Notes: generated from the letters alone by a model not told the origin. Positions 1 through 11,045 are shown, counted from the stretch's first letter. The stretch is 64,000 nucleotides of DNA from Trematomus loennbergii (GCA_012861695.1 JAAOOA010000002.1:17026303-17090302), one strand, 5' to 3'. Numbers and translations are program-made.

Positions 1-589
1 TTAGTGAAGGTGGACCAGGACACAAATTACCAAAACCTCTTTAAATGAAGACAAGATGCGTATTAATAATAATTAATATAATTACAAATAATAATAATTT
101 TATTTATTAAGTAAGACATTTTACATTGCTAAATATTGTCACCCTTACAAAATTGTAGGCTATATATTTACAATAATTTTTTCAAATGTCAAGAGCGCCA
201 TTTAGAGCTTGTGCATTTGATGGCCCCTTTTGCACATGTCTTGCAAGGAGCAGACACTCTTTGCATCATTTTGTGATGAACTACTTTTAACCCTTAAAGA
301 TGGAAAATGAACAACCTAAGGCCTTTCTGGTCAGATATTTACTCCAACATGCAGTGATTTCCATCGGCATGTTTCACATTTTCTTCAACTTTCTCCTCTC
401 AATCACACAGCCTGTCATCTGTCAGTTCCCTGTCCTGCATGGCAGTTATCTGTCAGCTGTCTGCAGTTTTTTTTGTGTGTGCCTCTTCTCAGTCATATTC
501 AGGTCAACTACTGTAAAGTGAATCCATGAGAAGGGGAGTGAAGAAGTGTCTTTCCCTCTCTCCTCCATCATCATTTAGCCCTGATAGCC
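1..589. other. Intergenic or intronic DNA, no gene seen
   Basis: AT-rich DNA with an ATAAT-rich stretch in the first 180 bases. A 73-codon open frame (300-521) has no recognisable domain, splice context or homology I know, so I treat it as chance. Nothing else is supported here. Confidence 0.6.
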
Positions 590-1160
590 TGCCTGGTCTG
601 GTAAAACTCAAAACTGCAATTTGTTTAATTGGAGATAAGCTCTGAGGCAATTTACATAACCCAAATTCTGCTACATACATTAATTTGATAGCATGTCATT
701 ATTCAGGTCTTATTCTGTCATGGGAATTAAAAATATTCCTCCACATTTCCGCCACATTCAAGCCAAAAATTGTTTCTTTTTATTCCAAGAGAGCTTAAAA
801 AACCCTCTAGTGTCTGCCATTAATCATTTAAAGCTTCCACATTTCTTCCCATCGAAATAGACCCACTTATCTTATTACTCAATAGCCTATAAATGTCTTG
901 CTGATCAGGCGAAAGTTAAACATATGCAAGTGTTTTTTGATTGATAACAGGGGTGCTGTTTTCGGCAACGGCTGTCAGGATCTGACACAGCGCTTTGAGT
1001 TATTAGGGCAGAGAAGGGCGACCATAAATTTCGACCGTCAGGCAAAAACTCCTTTATTGTGGACGTGATGGATGGCTTGCTGCGGCAGACACCAAATTCT
1101 AGGCTTTATCCTTAAATGGCTGCACATTTTTCGTTGCCGTAATTCATTACTTTTAAAAAG
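590..1160. promoter_or_regulatory. Enhancer-like non-coding block (candidate CNE)
   Basis: Seen: complex, repeat-free sequence with homeodomain-type cores (TTTAATTGG at 624-632, ATTAATCA at 819-826) and a perfect inverted pair TGTCAG-GAT-CTGACA at 973-987, which contains the TGTCA/TGACA core bound by MEIS/TGIF-type TALE homeoproteins. Known: developmental enhancers of vertebrates often have this texture. Inferred: a conserved regulatory element. I cannot align it, so conservation is untested. No reading frame of interest is present. Confidence 0.35.
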
Positions 1161-2098
1161 AAAGCTTGAAATGTTCCTGCTAGTATTTCACTAGGGCACG
1201 TTTATGAATCATCCAGAGTCTGTGCAAACACAACCGTTTACAAGCAGGGACGTGTACCTCAGGTGGTTGATTATACAGATAACAAGCTCTATCTTGGGCT
1301 TTTATTCACAAGATTTAGGATTCATATTTAATTAAATGATTAATTCATGTTTTATTCTTTATTTGAATGTCTCAGCTTATATTTGGGCATTATTCCAGGA
1401 GAAAAGTTTTTGCAAATTAAAAAGTTTTTTTGAATCACTTTTGCACCATGCAAAGTTTTCTTCCCAAAAGCAATCTTTGGCCAGTTAATATACAAAATAT
1501 AACCTTTTCGGTCCTTAGAAAAATTACATTTTCTATTCATAACATGTCAAAAAACAGTTATGATCTTTAATAAAACTTCGAAACTTTCAATTTTTTATTT
1601 TATGTTTACTTTTGTTATACTATGGTTCATTGGCAAATCTATGGTTTTGTATTTTGGAAGTGTTTTCCTTGAATATTTGAGATTAATGTAAAATCTGAAT
1701 TGGTATCCTTTACTTACCTCCAGCACTTTCAGTCTTGATTCTATATGAAATAGTGCTGGTCTGTGCAGAAACAACACTTTGTGCAGGAGCAACTTCACAA
1801 TTAATCATAAGAGTTGATTAAACATTGAGATAATGGCAATTAGAGTCACAGTGACAGGAGCCGTTTACAACTGTGTTGTATAATGTATAATTGCATAATG
1901 TGTATAATGTGTATAATTTAGCTCTGGAAGTAGGACAGTTACTACAGGATTGATTATACAAATGCATTCAACACTGTAACTCAGTCTTTTTTAATCAAAA
2001 TGTTTAACTCTTATTTCAGTATTTCTTATATGAAATGATAACTGACCTCATGATGAAGGAGTTAAACTGATTAAAAAAAATCTGCTTTTCTTTTCCAG
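1161..2098. other. AT-rich non-coding DNA
   Basis: Low-complexity-leaning AT-rich sequence with a small imperfect tandem of TGTATAAT-like units near 1876-1918. Two antisense open frames of 62 and 67 codons (1352-1540, 1595-1798) lack domains. A lone minus-strand donor-like site (GGAG/GTAAGT, around 1710-1720) has no convincing partner acceptor. The last ~35 bases form the pyrimidine-rich lead-in to the exon candidate that follows. Confidence 0.55.
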
Positions 2099-2133
2099 TT
2101 GGGAGGTACAATGCAGCAGTGGACAGCATGAAG
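2099..2133 (+). CDS. Candidate 35-nt internal coding exon (TPR-like peptide)
   Basis: Seen: a pyrimidine-rich tract ending CTTTTCTTTTCCAG (AG at 2097-2098), then 35 nt, then GTAAGT at 2134-2139, a near-ideal acceptor/donor pair. One frame is open and starts two bases in: GRYNAAVDSMK, ending on a complete codon. The other two frames are a stop-containing frame and an unremarkable one. If the preceding exon supplies C, the codon split across the junction is Leu, giving LGRYNAAVDSMK. Known: the Gly, Tyr and Ala spacing resembles the middle of a tetratricopeptide (TPR) helix pair. Inferred: an exon of a gene with a very large downstream intron. I do not recognise the gene. Splice-like pairs this close also occur by chance in 64 kb, so confidence is low. 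Confidence 0.28.
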
Positions 2134-2269
2134 GTAAGTCACTGCTCCAGTCTTATTATTCTGCTCACTTGAGTCTTGCACATGAACATCAAAAACCCTT
2201 GACATATAGTTTTGAAAAAAATGGTCGATAAATGCTGCATTATAATGTTGAGCAAATGAAATAAGAAAT

Positions 2270-2470
2270 TCCCCCGACATGACACGAAAATTCACCCCAT
2301 GGCAGCCGGTGCAGGACGCGTGGCGTCAGCAGCCAGACAGGCCGAGTGGATCTGACAGGTAAAAAGGGGAGATGATGGTTAGAAGGTGCTATTGTTTCAT
2401 GCCGCTTTCTTGACCTGTCAGGTCCTGGCGCAGAGGCCTGGATGGAGGACCTCCTTGTCACATGAAAACA
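2270..2470. promoter_or_regulatory. Enhancer-like GC-richer block with palindromic E-box-like site
   Basis: Seen: a non-repetitive, GC-richer island in AT-rich surroundings, including the perfect odd palindrome GACCTG-T-CAGGTC at 2412-2424. Its arms carry ACCTG/CAGGT, the core read by ZEB/SNAIL-type zinc fingers and some bHLH proteins. Inferred: regulatory; it sits within 400 bases of the exon candidate. Antisense open frames here (2071-2295, 2240-2461) look like chance. Confidence 0.25.
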
Positions 2471-2792
2471 GTCTTAAAAGGCCGTTATCCAGACTATGGT
2501 GATTGCTCCTGTTTAATTGATTTGCTTTGCACTGAGGCCTGTCACATTAATAATAGTTAAGTACAGCCCCAGTGTGTCACCCAGAGTGGTGCGTCTATCT
2601 GGAAATTAACAGCCTTAACTAACTGCTGTCTGTGAAGCGAGAACTGTGTGATCATATTAGATGCCGCATACTTGGGCTGAAACTATGGTATTTCTAATAC
2701 TGCTCTCTTTATAAGTTCAACAGCTTTACATGTATATTTTTCCACACATATACTTCAAAAACCTTCCACAGACTGACCTGTTCATTAAAATA

Positions 2793-2858
<66 letters not shown>

Positions 2859-3884
2859 ATAGCCCCCATTCATTATGAACTACCATCCAGAGTAAAACAG
2901 AGCTATGCTGACAAGTAAATGGTGTTGAGTGAATAAGACTCAGATTACGCTCTCTGCCACTTCACAGGAGCCTTTGACAGGTTGCAGTAGACATTAAGTC
3001 TCTCTGATATTTCCATGACTGACTGACAGTTTGAAATTGCTCCCATCACCTTGATAGCATGGTAATGCACCTTGCATGTGGACTGTCTTTAAAGTGCAGG
3101 AAATTACACTCAAAGTTGAGAGTCGCCTTTCAACCAAATATGACAAGAAAATAGACTTCTTTTCTTCTGTGCCCAGAGAGGGAAAAAGGGCCCCACAGAA
3201 GCTGGCACAGAATAAGAGGTTATAGCAGCATGTGTCAGGAAGTATTACAGATATTATGTCTTAAAGACGGGACATTTCAGATACTTACAGTAGAAGTCAT
3301 ACCCATTCCCCTTCACTAGACCCAAGCTATTTTCCTCCCCCCCATCTGTGTCAAATACTGTGGCGTTGACTTCATTTGCAAGAGCTCAACTCGGAGCTGA
3401 CAAGAAGAACTTACAGTATCTCACCGGAAGTCAGACAGCGATAGCACAGCATGACGGAGAGAGTTGGAAAAGTTGAGGTGCAGTCAAGATCGCAGCGGTG
3501 AAGGGTCTTTTTCACCTTGTCTCCTCAATTAGTTAAAGCTGGTCAGGAGTAGGATGTAAAGCCTATGGAGATTATATGCTGTCGTCCACTTGCCATCAGG
3601 TAGGTGAAGATCCTGGCGGGTTGTAGTCATGCTGTAGAGAAGAGTTAACTTCACCTACCCTCGCTGTTAGCACTGGAACCAACGGCTCAATTCAACCTGA
3701 CAGCTGCCGTATTACTGGTTATGAACTTTGTGGAAACTTCAAGAAGCTCCTGTAACACCTACTGTACTCAATCTACTTGTCTAGTGGCTTTAGGAAGAAA
3801 GGGAGTGCAATCCTGTTGACTTATGATGACTTTCTAAGTATGACATGTAACTTGGTTTAGCTACTTTTTTCAGCTTTAGGGCTT
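2471..3884. other. Non-coding DNA around a microsatellite
   Basis: No gene seen. It includes the TA microsatellite described separately and otherwise unique sequence. A CAG/GTAGGT juxtaposition after a moderately pyrimidine-rich stretch occurs at 3597-3605, but it is weaker than the candidate at 12.88 kb and I do not call it. Confidence 0.55.
2795..2856. repeat. (TA)31 microsatellite
   Basis: Uninterrupted alternating TA for 62 bases. Such tracts are highly polymorphic, self-complementary and prone to cruciform formation and slippage. The 62-codon open frame spanning it (2730-2918) is mostly Tyr-Ile repeats read from the tract and is not a gene. Confidence 0.97.
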
Positions 3885-4165
3885 TATATCAAGATTTGTT
3901 TAATTATTGATACATCTGTTTAGTCTTTGTTTGACTAATCAACCAATCCTTTGTCAGAATATGATGAACAATACCCAACATGATTTCCTAGAACTCAATT
4001 TGATGTTTTGAAATAGCTTTTTAAGTCTGACCATCATTGCCAAACCCAGCATTGCCAAATAAAAACACTGAAAAACAATACATTTTCACATTTAAGCAGC
4101 TATAAACAGAGAATGTTTGTCATTTTTTGCTTGATTAAATATCATTTGTATTTCTTAAACTAATT
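3885..4165 (+). repeat. Degenerate teleost interspersed repeat, family R1, copy 1
   Basis: Seen: segments GACTAATCAACCAATC (about 3931-3946), CAGAATATGATGAACAATA and TTTTCACATTTAAGCAGCT in the same order as in other copies in this window (24.4, 44.6, 52.9 and 53.9 kb). Known, from recall: teleost genomes carry an abundant element whose ends read GATTAATCGATTA-like and whose middle reads TTCACATTTAAGAAGCTGGAA-like. I do not know its formal class or name. Strongly decayed; ends approximate. Confidence 0.55.
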
Positions 4166-6224
4166 GTAGCAACCCTGTTTCTACTGTTTATTACTGAATC
4201 TTCAATGAGTCGAAAAAAAACCCACCCGTTTGTTCGTGAAACAGTGAGTGTAAAATCAACATTTTCCACCACGACACTGGCACTGATGCTGATGCCTCAC
4301 ATTTACTCTTCTAGATTTAATTTATGGAGCCTAAACCGGGTGAAAATGTACAGGTAGCGTATTATGACACTGGGAGCACTGTGCAGGTCGGGATGAATGT
4401 CTGTGATGGGCAGATTATTCAGACTAAAGTAGGCCTAAAGAATGATCTTGTCACATTTCACAGGCAGGATTAGGGATTCGCAGGAGGAGCGCTTCAGTCA
4501 GGAATTAGCGTCATGTGGTCGGCTGGAGACAAGCATGCAAGGTATTCGCCGAGACAGGCTTGGACACTTACTGCTCCATTTGTCTACTTAGTGATCAAAT
4601 ACCGAGGATGATGGTTATTTCTCTGTCGTTTGTGGTTTATGTGATATGTATTCATGCGTTTCCATGTTGTTAAATTGTGTGAATTTTGGAGAATCCAGGA
4701 TAGAACGGGGTTTATTTAATACCTACACATGCAGTTATACAAAGTTTACATCTACGATATAACATTAGATACAAGACCTGATGGCATCTGGATTTGTAGC
4801 CCACAGCCACACCTACTATATCTGTGGCTTTGCATTTTAAATGGGAGCTAGTTTGAGTGTCTTCGGGCTATCAGAATGAGCTATTACCGGGATGATTGAA
4901 GAGTGAAGGAGCAAGCGAGCTAAAAGACAAAGTAGAAGAGGCCTGACAAATGAAATCAAACTTCATAAGACCTGCCAGTGGTGTCAGTTGCTATCCATAT
5001 CTCAAGCGCATTATGGTACTGCAACCCAGCGTACTGCCTTCTCATCTGTCGTCTCAAATTCATCACTTTCTCGACTGTTTCTTTTAAGTCACAAGTGTCA
5101 GTGTGAAGAGGAGTCTTAATTGACAACTGAGTGGCATAGACGTGGACCGCTGCCTTTATTTTGGTGCCAAGAAGGGTTGTGTTGTTTTGATGAGCTATTA
5201 TTGGCAGAAGCCGATAGCAGATAGCAGTGGGCCTGGAAATGGGAAGTGACATCAGACAGAGAGGAGTTTGTCATTGTCTTCAGGCGAGTTCAATCTAGCT
5301 GTAAGTTAAGAACAGCCTGTTGAACTGTCAGCAGCAGACTTTGTTTTCTTCGTCTTTGAAGGAGAGAAATTTGGTGAAATCTGTGCTGACATTTTGTAGA
5401 CACTTGTCGGATTTTGAATAGCTGAAACAAGTTGGCATTGGTTTCAAAGACGATTTTCTTTGGTAAATGAGATGTATTATGTCTAACAGATAAAGCTACC
5501 ATTAGCTCCCAGTCATCATACGCAGCACATTTAAAGATCTGTAGCCCCAAATGTGCAGCAGTGTTTCTCAACATGCTATGTCACATTTTTACTGGAAACC
5601 AGATTCCTTTTCATAGCATTTGGTCAAGTAAACAACATTTGGTAGTTGCTTTGTCCAACAAAAAAACACAATTTCCTACATAGAAGTGCTAATGGTCATC
5701 ATTTACTGTGGCATAGCACTAGAGCTGACTGCATGGCTCTAGGCTTTTACTCTTTTATTTATTTCTTTGCTGTGGATGCTGCATCTTACATTTGATTTGT
5801 ATCCATTGTGCTGGGGTTGAGGCAGACATCTACAGTATCTGTCTATCTCTGTCTGTCCTAAACTGTTCCTTTTTCATATATATGATTCAATAAAGATTTA
5901 TTATGATGCAAATTAAAAAATTCACTACTTTTTAATCATGTTTTTCTTGTTTAGCAACAAAGACTAAGGTATGGAATAACAATAAATGATTCTTGGTTCT
6001 TGGACTAGATTGTTCTCACCATAACAACTAATGTAAGCTGTTGTTCATGATACTGTATAACCTGCACGCTGAGCACATCTGGCGTATATAACCAGTTCAC
6101 AGTAAATCAATGAGGTGTCTGTAACATGTAGCTCAATAAAAGCACTTCTTAATCACAATATCCTCCTCTAATATTCACTCAGTTGGAGTACAGTGTAAAT
6201 AAATAGCTCTCAGCGCAGTGCATC
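4166..6224. other. Non-coding DNA, no gene seen
   Basis: Mostly unique sequence. Two antisense open frames (4956-5252, 98 codons; 5290-5574, 94 codons) are the longest here, but they show no domain, signal peptide or splice context I can defend. The subsegment 4340-4600 is annotated separately as enhancer-like; the rest shows nothing I can name. Confidence 0.55.
4340..4600. promoter_or_regulatory. Enhancer-like block with OTX-type motif
   Basis: Seen: repeat-free, mixed-composition sequence with GGATTAGGGATT at 4467-4478. GGATTA is the core recognised by OTX/PITX/GSC (bicoid-class) homeoproteins, and a second GATT follows after three bases. Inferred regulatory role only. Confidence 0.22.
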
Positions 6225-6500
6225 TTACTGTACATTGATCACGAACACGGGACCCCAGGCAACAATCCACAAAGAAAAATGGCTTCCTTATTTTCACTCA
6301 TCCGAGGCTCCGTGCAGCCCTTAATAGACAGAATCAGAATGTCTGCTGTGGTGTTGCAGGCTTTATGAGACCATTACCGCTTTTTATTGTGTATCCCCGG
6401 ACTAATGGCTTCTATAGTCGCTCTGATTTACAGCCTGTCAGCTTTGTGGCTGTCCATTACAACGGGAGGTTGACATGAAGCCAGTGGTTGAAGTGCTCAC
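6225..6500. promoter_or_regulatory. Enhancer-like block with paired SOX-type sites
   Basis: Seen: AACAAT at 6261-6266 followed two bases later by ACAAAG at 6269-6274, both in the same orientation, then a further ATTGT in reverse at about 6387. Known: ACAAT/ACAAAG are cores bound by SOX HMG proteins. The surrounding sequence is complex and repeat-free. Inferred: a SOX-responsive conserved element; conservation untested. Confidence 0.32.
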
Positions 6501-7104
6501 TGTTAAAAAGAAGGAAGTCATGTCTCACACATAGACGCCAGTCTGCTAAAACCTCTGCTAGAAAGCACATTCATGGGCCATGGCTGCTTGTTTTCCATCC
6601 AGTTTCTGTTTTTCCCTATGTTGCTCCTCTCCTGCATGGCCAGTTGTATTAAGTCATTTACTGCAGACAAGTATTGCACTGTTTCTTACTTAGTGATATA
6701 AAACTCTGTCAAATCCATTAACACTTGATGTTTGGACATTTCTGCATTAAACCGTGTTTTTATGGGAGCTTTATTACAGTGCATAAACTGTGGTCGCAGC
6801 ACTTAAACACATCATTAAATATTAGTTTGTCATTAGGATTTTATTTCCAGCTTTGATTTTGTAATGTGTTATTGGTTGGGTGGTATCCTTTTTAGTAAAT
6901 TACTGTATGAGTCACTCGCATGGATGCAGATTTAAGAGAGTTACATCACTTATACCTGACAAACCTTTTAAACTTAAAGTGTAAAACCATCATTTCTATC
7001 AGTTACAATACTTTTGTTGTTATTTTGGGGAGGTTTTTCCTTTTGAATTAGACAAAGGATGGTTTAAAGGTGGCAGGAAAGAGAAAGATGAGAAACTAAA
7101 CTTT
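6501..7104. other. Non-coding DNA, no gene seen
   Basis: Unique AT-rich sequence. It contains the first copy (6755-6772) of an 18-base string that recurs exactly at 25416-25433; see findings. Confidence 0.55.
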
Positions 7105-7160
7105 GATCAGAATCAGAATTCTTCTATTCGTCCACAAAGGGATATTTAAATTGTTACAGC
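7105..7160 (+). repeat. Fragment of a common teleost interspersed repeat
   Basis: Seen: ATCAGAATCAGAATTCTT, then a TTCGTCCACAAAGGGATAT-like segment and TTGTTACAGCAAAG. From recall, this matches a widespread fish repeat reading CAGAATCAGAATACTTTATT, then GATCCC...GGGAAATT and TTGTTACAGC. Only this short, diverged piece is recognisable. The formal family name is not known to me. Confidence 0.5.
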
Positions 7161-7759
7161 AAAGTATATATAGAGATGGAGAAAATAGAACACTATTTTA
7201 TAAAAAGATGCTGGTAATTTCAGTCAAATCGGGGCTATCGCTTAAAGTTAAAAACACAGATCATTGATTTAAAAAAAAGGACCGTACCTGCACTTTGTTA
7301 CCGTTGCCTGGCAGGACGAGCACATGCAGACAAACAGGAAGGAATGTTTAATTTAAAGGGGATCGTAAATGGATCACCATACAAGAAAGCCACCTCAGAC
7401 TTTTATCTCTTTTGGCTCTTGTATGACCTTTCATACTGCATTTTTGTTATGTACAGCTGGACTAACTTTAAAGCCTGCTGAGTTTCAGGACAGTGCTTTT
7501 ACCTCAGATAATCTGTCCTGAATCTTCCATAAACCTCACTTTATTAGCTCATACACAAGGATCATCCATGTGGAATTAGAGCAAAAAACGCATCCGTGAC
7601 AATTTAACTTCCTTCAGATGTTCAGAAAGGAAATCACATCATACAGAACACGCTCTGCAGTTGCTTTGAGTGATACATAATTTGCGAAATTCACTCTGAA
7701 AAGCACAGATATCTTGTCAATATTTCACTGTCTTTCCCTAATTGTTCACGGTGCATCAG
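7161..7759. other. Non-coding DNA, no gene seen
   Basis: Unique sequence without a supported gene. The 3' part (from about 7540) becomes less AT-rich and grades into the promoter-like block. Confidence 0.5.
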
Positions 7760-8010
7760 TGCTACAGGCGGGGGCGAGGCAGGTGATCCCTGACGGGGGT
7801 TGAGCCGGTCCTGCTTCACATAAAATCAATTCTGGCCTTTGGTGTTGGCAAGCCAGCGGGGTTTGGGGCGAGGAAGGGGAACGCATGTCTGACACCTCCT
7901 GACTTTTTCATGAGGTAGTGTTTGAAGTTCTAAACCCCCACAGAGAATTCTTGGGGCGATGAATATAAAAGGGGGTGCAGCTTTAAGCTCAGGCATATTA
8001 TCATCAATGA
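7760..8010 (+). promoter_or_regulatory. Candidate TATA-type core promoter with GC-rich upstream region
   Basis: Seen: TATAAAAGGGGG at 7964-7975, an excellent extended TATA box, preceded within 200 bases by GC-rich runs resembling Sp1/KLF sites (GGCGGGGGCGAGG near 7769-7781 and GGGGCGAGGAAGGGG near 7865-7880). A start site would fall about 25-30 bases downstream, near 7995. Not seen: a convincing downstream first exon. The 72-codon frame at 8222-8440 (+) and its antisense mirror look like chance. Could equally be a conserved enhancer with a TATA-like string. Confidence 0.22.
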
Positions 8011-10189
8011 AGTTACCCAGTTTGATGACGAAAGTCCACAGATTGGATTTTGTTCTCCCTCAGCGAGTCATTTGAAGACCTGGAAGAATTACTAACAATA
8101 TTACACCCTTCAAACGCTGATTTATTTGAACTTCACCATAATGGTTCCTTCAATAATGGCATGTGTTTTCTTTTATGATGGATGTCCTTTCATTATAAGC
8201 TGCTCTTAAGTCGCCCTTGTCTTGAGTGGTTCTGTTCTCTCTCTGTTCACGCGCTGTGGTGGGCACAAAGAAGAGGAGCATGACCTCAAAGCATCTTTTG
8301 TTCGAGAGGCAGTGGAGGGTGGTGGCTGGGATTCATGTGATGGGGTGAGGAGGTGTGTAAGGTACTGCGGAGGGTGGGCCCGCAATGACAAGCTTGAGTT
8401 CTGCAGTCTTGGTGGTCCTGTCTTTCAGCTGTTCTTGTAATAACTCTACTCTGCCATTACGAAACATCTGATAGTAACATGTTCATTAAAAAAAATAGTT
8501 CTGGAGTAATGAGATTCAATATGTGAACATTTGTTTACAATTTAAATATTATTGGCCAATATTAGAAGTCTGGAGAAAACGAGAATAATTAAAACCGCAC
8601 TACAGTGTCCCGCTTTATAAAGTGATTTGTCAAATCAAAAAGTGATTTGTGTTAAAAGTATTCATGACTTCAATTAAAATGGAAGCAATTTAATACATAC
8701 ATTACAAATAATAAGAAGAAAGGAATGTGCATCCTTTCAGGGCTTTGAAGTCAATAGACAGCTTTCTTTTTCTTTTCAACCCCGCAATAACTGACACATT
8801 ACATTGAACAGTGCTCCAAATCTAAAGGAGTGTCATTTGCTGGCTTCCTCTAACAGATGCTGGTGCTCGTCTCAGGAAAGTGCAATGTCCTGGATCTAGT
8901 GGCACTGCCATATAACTGCTGTATAAATAGATTCCTATGACAGAGCCATTCATCTCCAGCCATGAACACATCAACATTAACAGACAGCTCGCCAAGACCT
9001 CTGCGCTTGTTAGGGCAAGATCAGCGGTCCAGATGCCCAAGATGTAAACTCGTGAAAGGAAAGATTAATTTATCTGTCATCCCTGGCTTTGACAGTAGTT
9101 ATAAATCTGATTTAGCTGTTGAGCAGAGGCCATGAAGAAGGGCAGTTGGACATTAAGATTTCAAAGGGGTGTTATCAACGAACTCGTGACTCACGGCTTT
9201 CCACAAACGGGTCAATAGTTCTTGTGGGATGCATGTGGTGTGATGTTTTCAAACTTCGAGGCTGCTGCTCATCTCTTCTTCCTTGTGTTGTTTTTTTAAA
9301 ATGGCGGCAATCATGTGAGGCACAGCGGGCACAGGGTGTCAAAGGAGCTATTTACTGTTAGATTGATGGGAACAGGCGATACGAGGTGCTCACATCCTGT
9401 GACCATCTGCACGGGAGTCATGCTAGTTATTCAGATCGGACACAGATGCTCAGGCATAACATGAGCCTCTATGCAGATATGTGGCTGCGTGACAAAATGT
9501 TTAGTGCCACAGTTCATGGCACGTCAAGTGGATTTTGACGTGCCAGGGTTTTCTACAGGTTAATTTAAGTTTTTTGCTCAATAGCTGCTTTCTCTTTGCT
9601 CTTTAAGAGAAACTAACTTTTCCCCTTTTCGAAACTTTAGATTTGTCAGTGTGAACTCACAGTCTTTCTTGATTGGGAAATGAACATCAACCACTTCAGA
9701 TCTTACCATTTTAAGCCTTGCACAGCTATAGGTTCTGGCAACATCAACAGTTTTCTTGTGTTTGGGACATTTCATTCCTTTTTTCTTCCACTAAACCCCA
9801 GAGGGTTAAGGAAACTCTGAGGCATTTGCTGACACTGAAATTACTCTGTGCATAACACACTGCTTTAAGATGCTTAAGGTGGGGGATAAAATGTCATACC
9901 ACATTAAACAGCTAAATGACCTGATCACAGCGTTGTGTAGGTGTAGCGTGGGTAGGAGGGGCGACACACGATGATGAATCTCTTCCTTTGAAGCCTTTTC
10001 TTTTCATCGTGTCTGTGTTGCTTTCACTCAGATGAAACCACACTCTTTGTATGGTAAACAAGACGAGAACAAAGAGTGAATAGAGGATTTTAAGGGAGTC
10101 TATTGTAACCGCACATATGGATGTCAACTGGAGGGACACTAAATACACTGAGCAGTCCTATTTACTTGCATAGTTGCATAATGTAGTCT
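8011..10189. other. Non-coding DNA, no gene seen
   Basis: Unique sequence with several short open frames (8822-9040, 9119-9361, 9578-9775, 9912-10148), none with a domain I recognise. Contains the hairpin at 9517-9545. About 8460-8720 is AT-rich, with a near-duplicate AGTGATTTGT separated by about 15 bases (around 8621-8650). Confidence 0.55.
9517..9545. repeat. Perfect 11-bp inverted repeat with CRE/UPRE-like cores
   Basis: Seen: TGGCACGTCAA (9517-9527), a 7-base spacer, then TTGACGTGCCA (9535-9545). The arms contain TGACGTG, the ACGT core bound by CREB/ATF and XBP1-type bZIP factors, in convergent orientation. A third partial arm, GTGCCA, lies just upstream (about 9504-9509), so alternative pairing is possible. 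Confidence 0.85.
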
Positions 10190-10582
10190 GCTGCTGTGGC
10201 GGTAAATGCATATTTATTGAAGGGCTGTACTTGTAATGTTAAAGTACTCTTCTTGCACTCTACTTGAGCAGTTTCATGTCGGAGTACTTGTACTATTACA
10301 TTTCACAGATAATATTGTATGTTTACAGATATAAAGCCACATCTTACTTTGTATACAATCATCAATACTATACTACTTTAAGTAAATTAAACTGAAATAA
10401 CTTTGACGAGCCGGTTAACAGTAGGCTTAATAGTAGTTAATTGGTTAATGCAAAAAGAAGTTGCTTTAAGGTCATTTTAGAATGCACTTACACCGAGGCT
10501 AATAGTAACTGAGTATTTTTTACAATGTGGTATTACTACCTTTACTTAAGCAAATGCTTTGAATACTTAATAAACCACCAGT
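10190..10582 (+). repeat. Degenerate teleost repeat, family R3 (ACTTAAGTA-rich), copy 1
   Basis: Seen: repeated GTACTTGTA, TACTTGAGCAG, ACAATGTGGTATTACTACC and CTTTACTTAAGCAAATG, ending GAATACTTAATAAACCACCA. From recall, abundant fish elements end in TTTTACTTAAGTAAAGGATC followed by TGAATACTTCTTCCACCAC, preceded by TTGTGGTATTAGTAC. The order matches. A terminal CAGTGGTGG-like inverted end is suspected near 10190 but is eroded. Formal class unknown to me. Confidence 0.6.
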
Positions 10583-10779
10583 CTGACGTTTATACTCCTA
10601 GATCATTTTTCATTTTAAGCTCAAGTAACCTAAAGCAATAACTCTTAATAAAGTACATTTCAGCGTTCTTTTTAAATTCCAAAACATTAAAGAACAAAGT
10701 AATCATAACGTACTGCTGACTTAATGATTATAATTGCATTAATGATGGTGTAAATTACCTCATTGGTGTGGTTTGGACA
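10583..10779. other. Short AT-rich spacer
   Basis: AT-rich unique sequence between the R3 repeat copy and the following enhancer-like block; nothing else seen. Confidence 0.5.
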
Positions 10780-11045
10780 CTGGTGTATTTTCCCCTAGAG
10801 CTGTGGCCCGGAGGACAGTGAGAATTTTGACTTGTCAAAGCATCGAGGGCCAGGAGCAGGATTAATGGCTGCCTGCCTGCATCCAAGGTCCTTCAGCAGT
10901 AATTGCAAGCAGAATCTGACTCTATGATCTCAGCAGCGGTATGCAACATGCCAAAACAGCCGGCTTTTGACAGATTGCCTTCCTGCAGTAATATCTTAAG
11001 CACATTCGTTCTCAAATTAGGCATCTCATGCCTCCCACACCACCA
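10780..11045. promoter_or_regulatory. Enhancer-like non-coding block (candidate CNE)
   Basis: Seen: complex sequence with GGATTA at 10859-10864 (OTX/PITX-type), TAATTG at 10900-10905 (homeodomain core), and mixed GC/AT texture unlike the AT-rich flanks. Inferred regulatory element; alignment with other fishes and tetrapods is the test. Confidence 0.32.

Noticed and set aside
7912..7925. let-7 microRNA (GAGGTAGT seed)
   Set aside because: Identity stops after the seed and no foldback partner is nearby.
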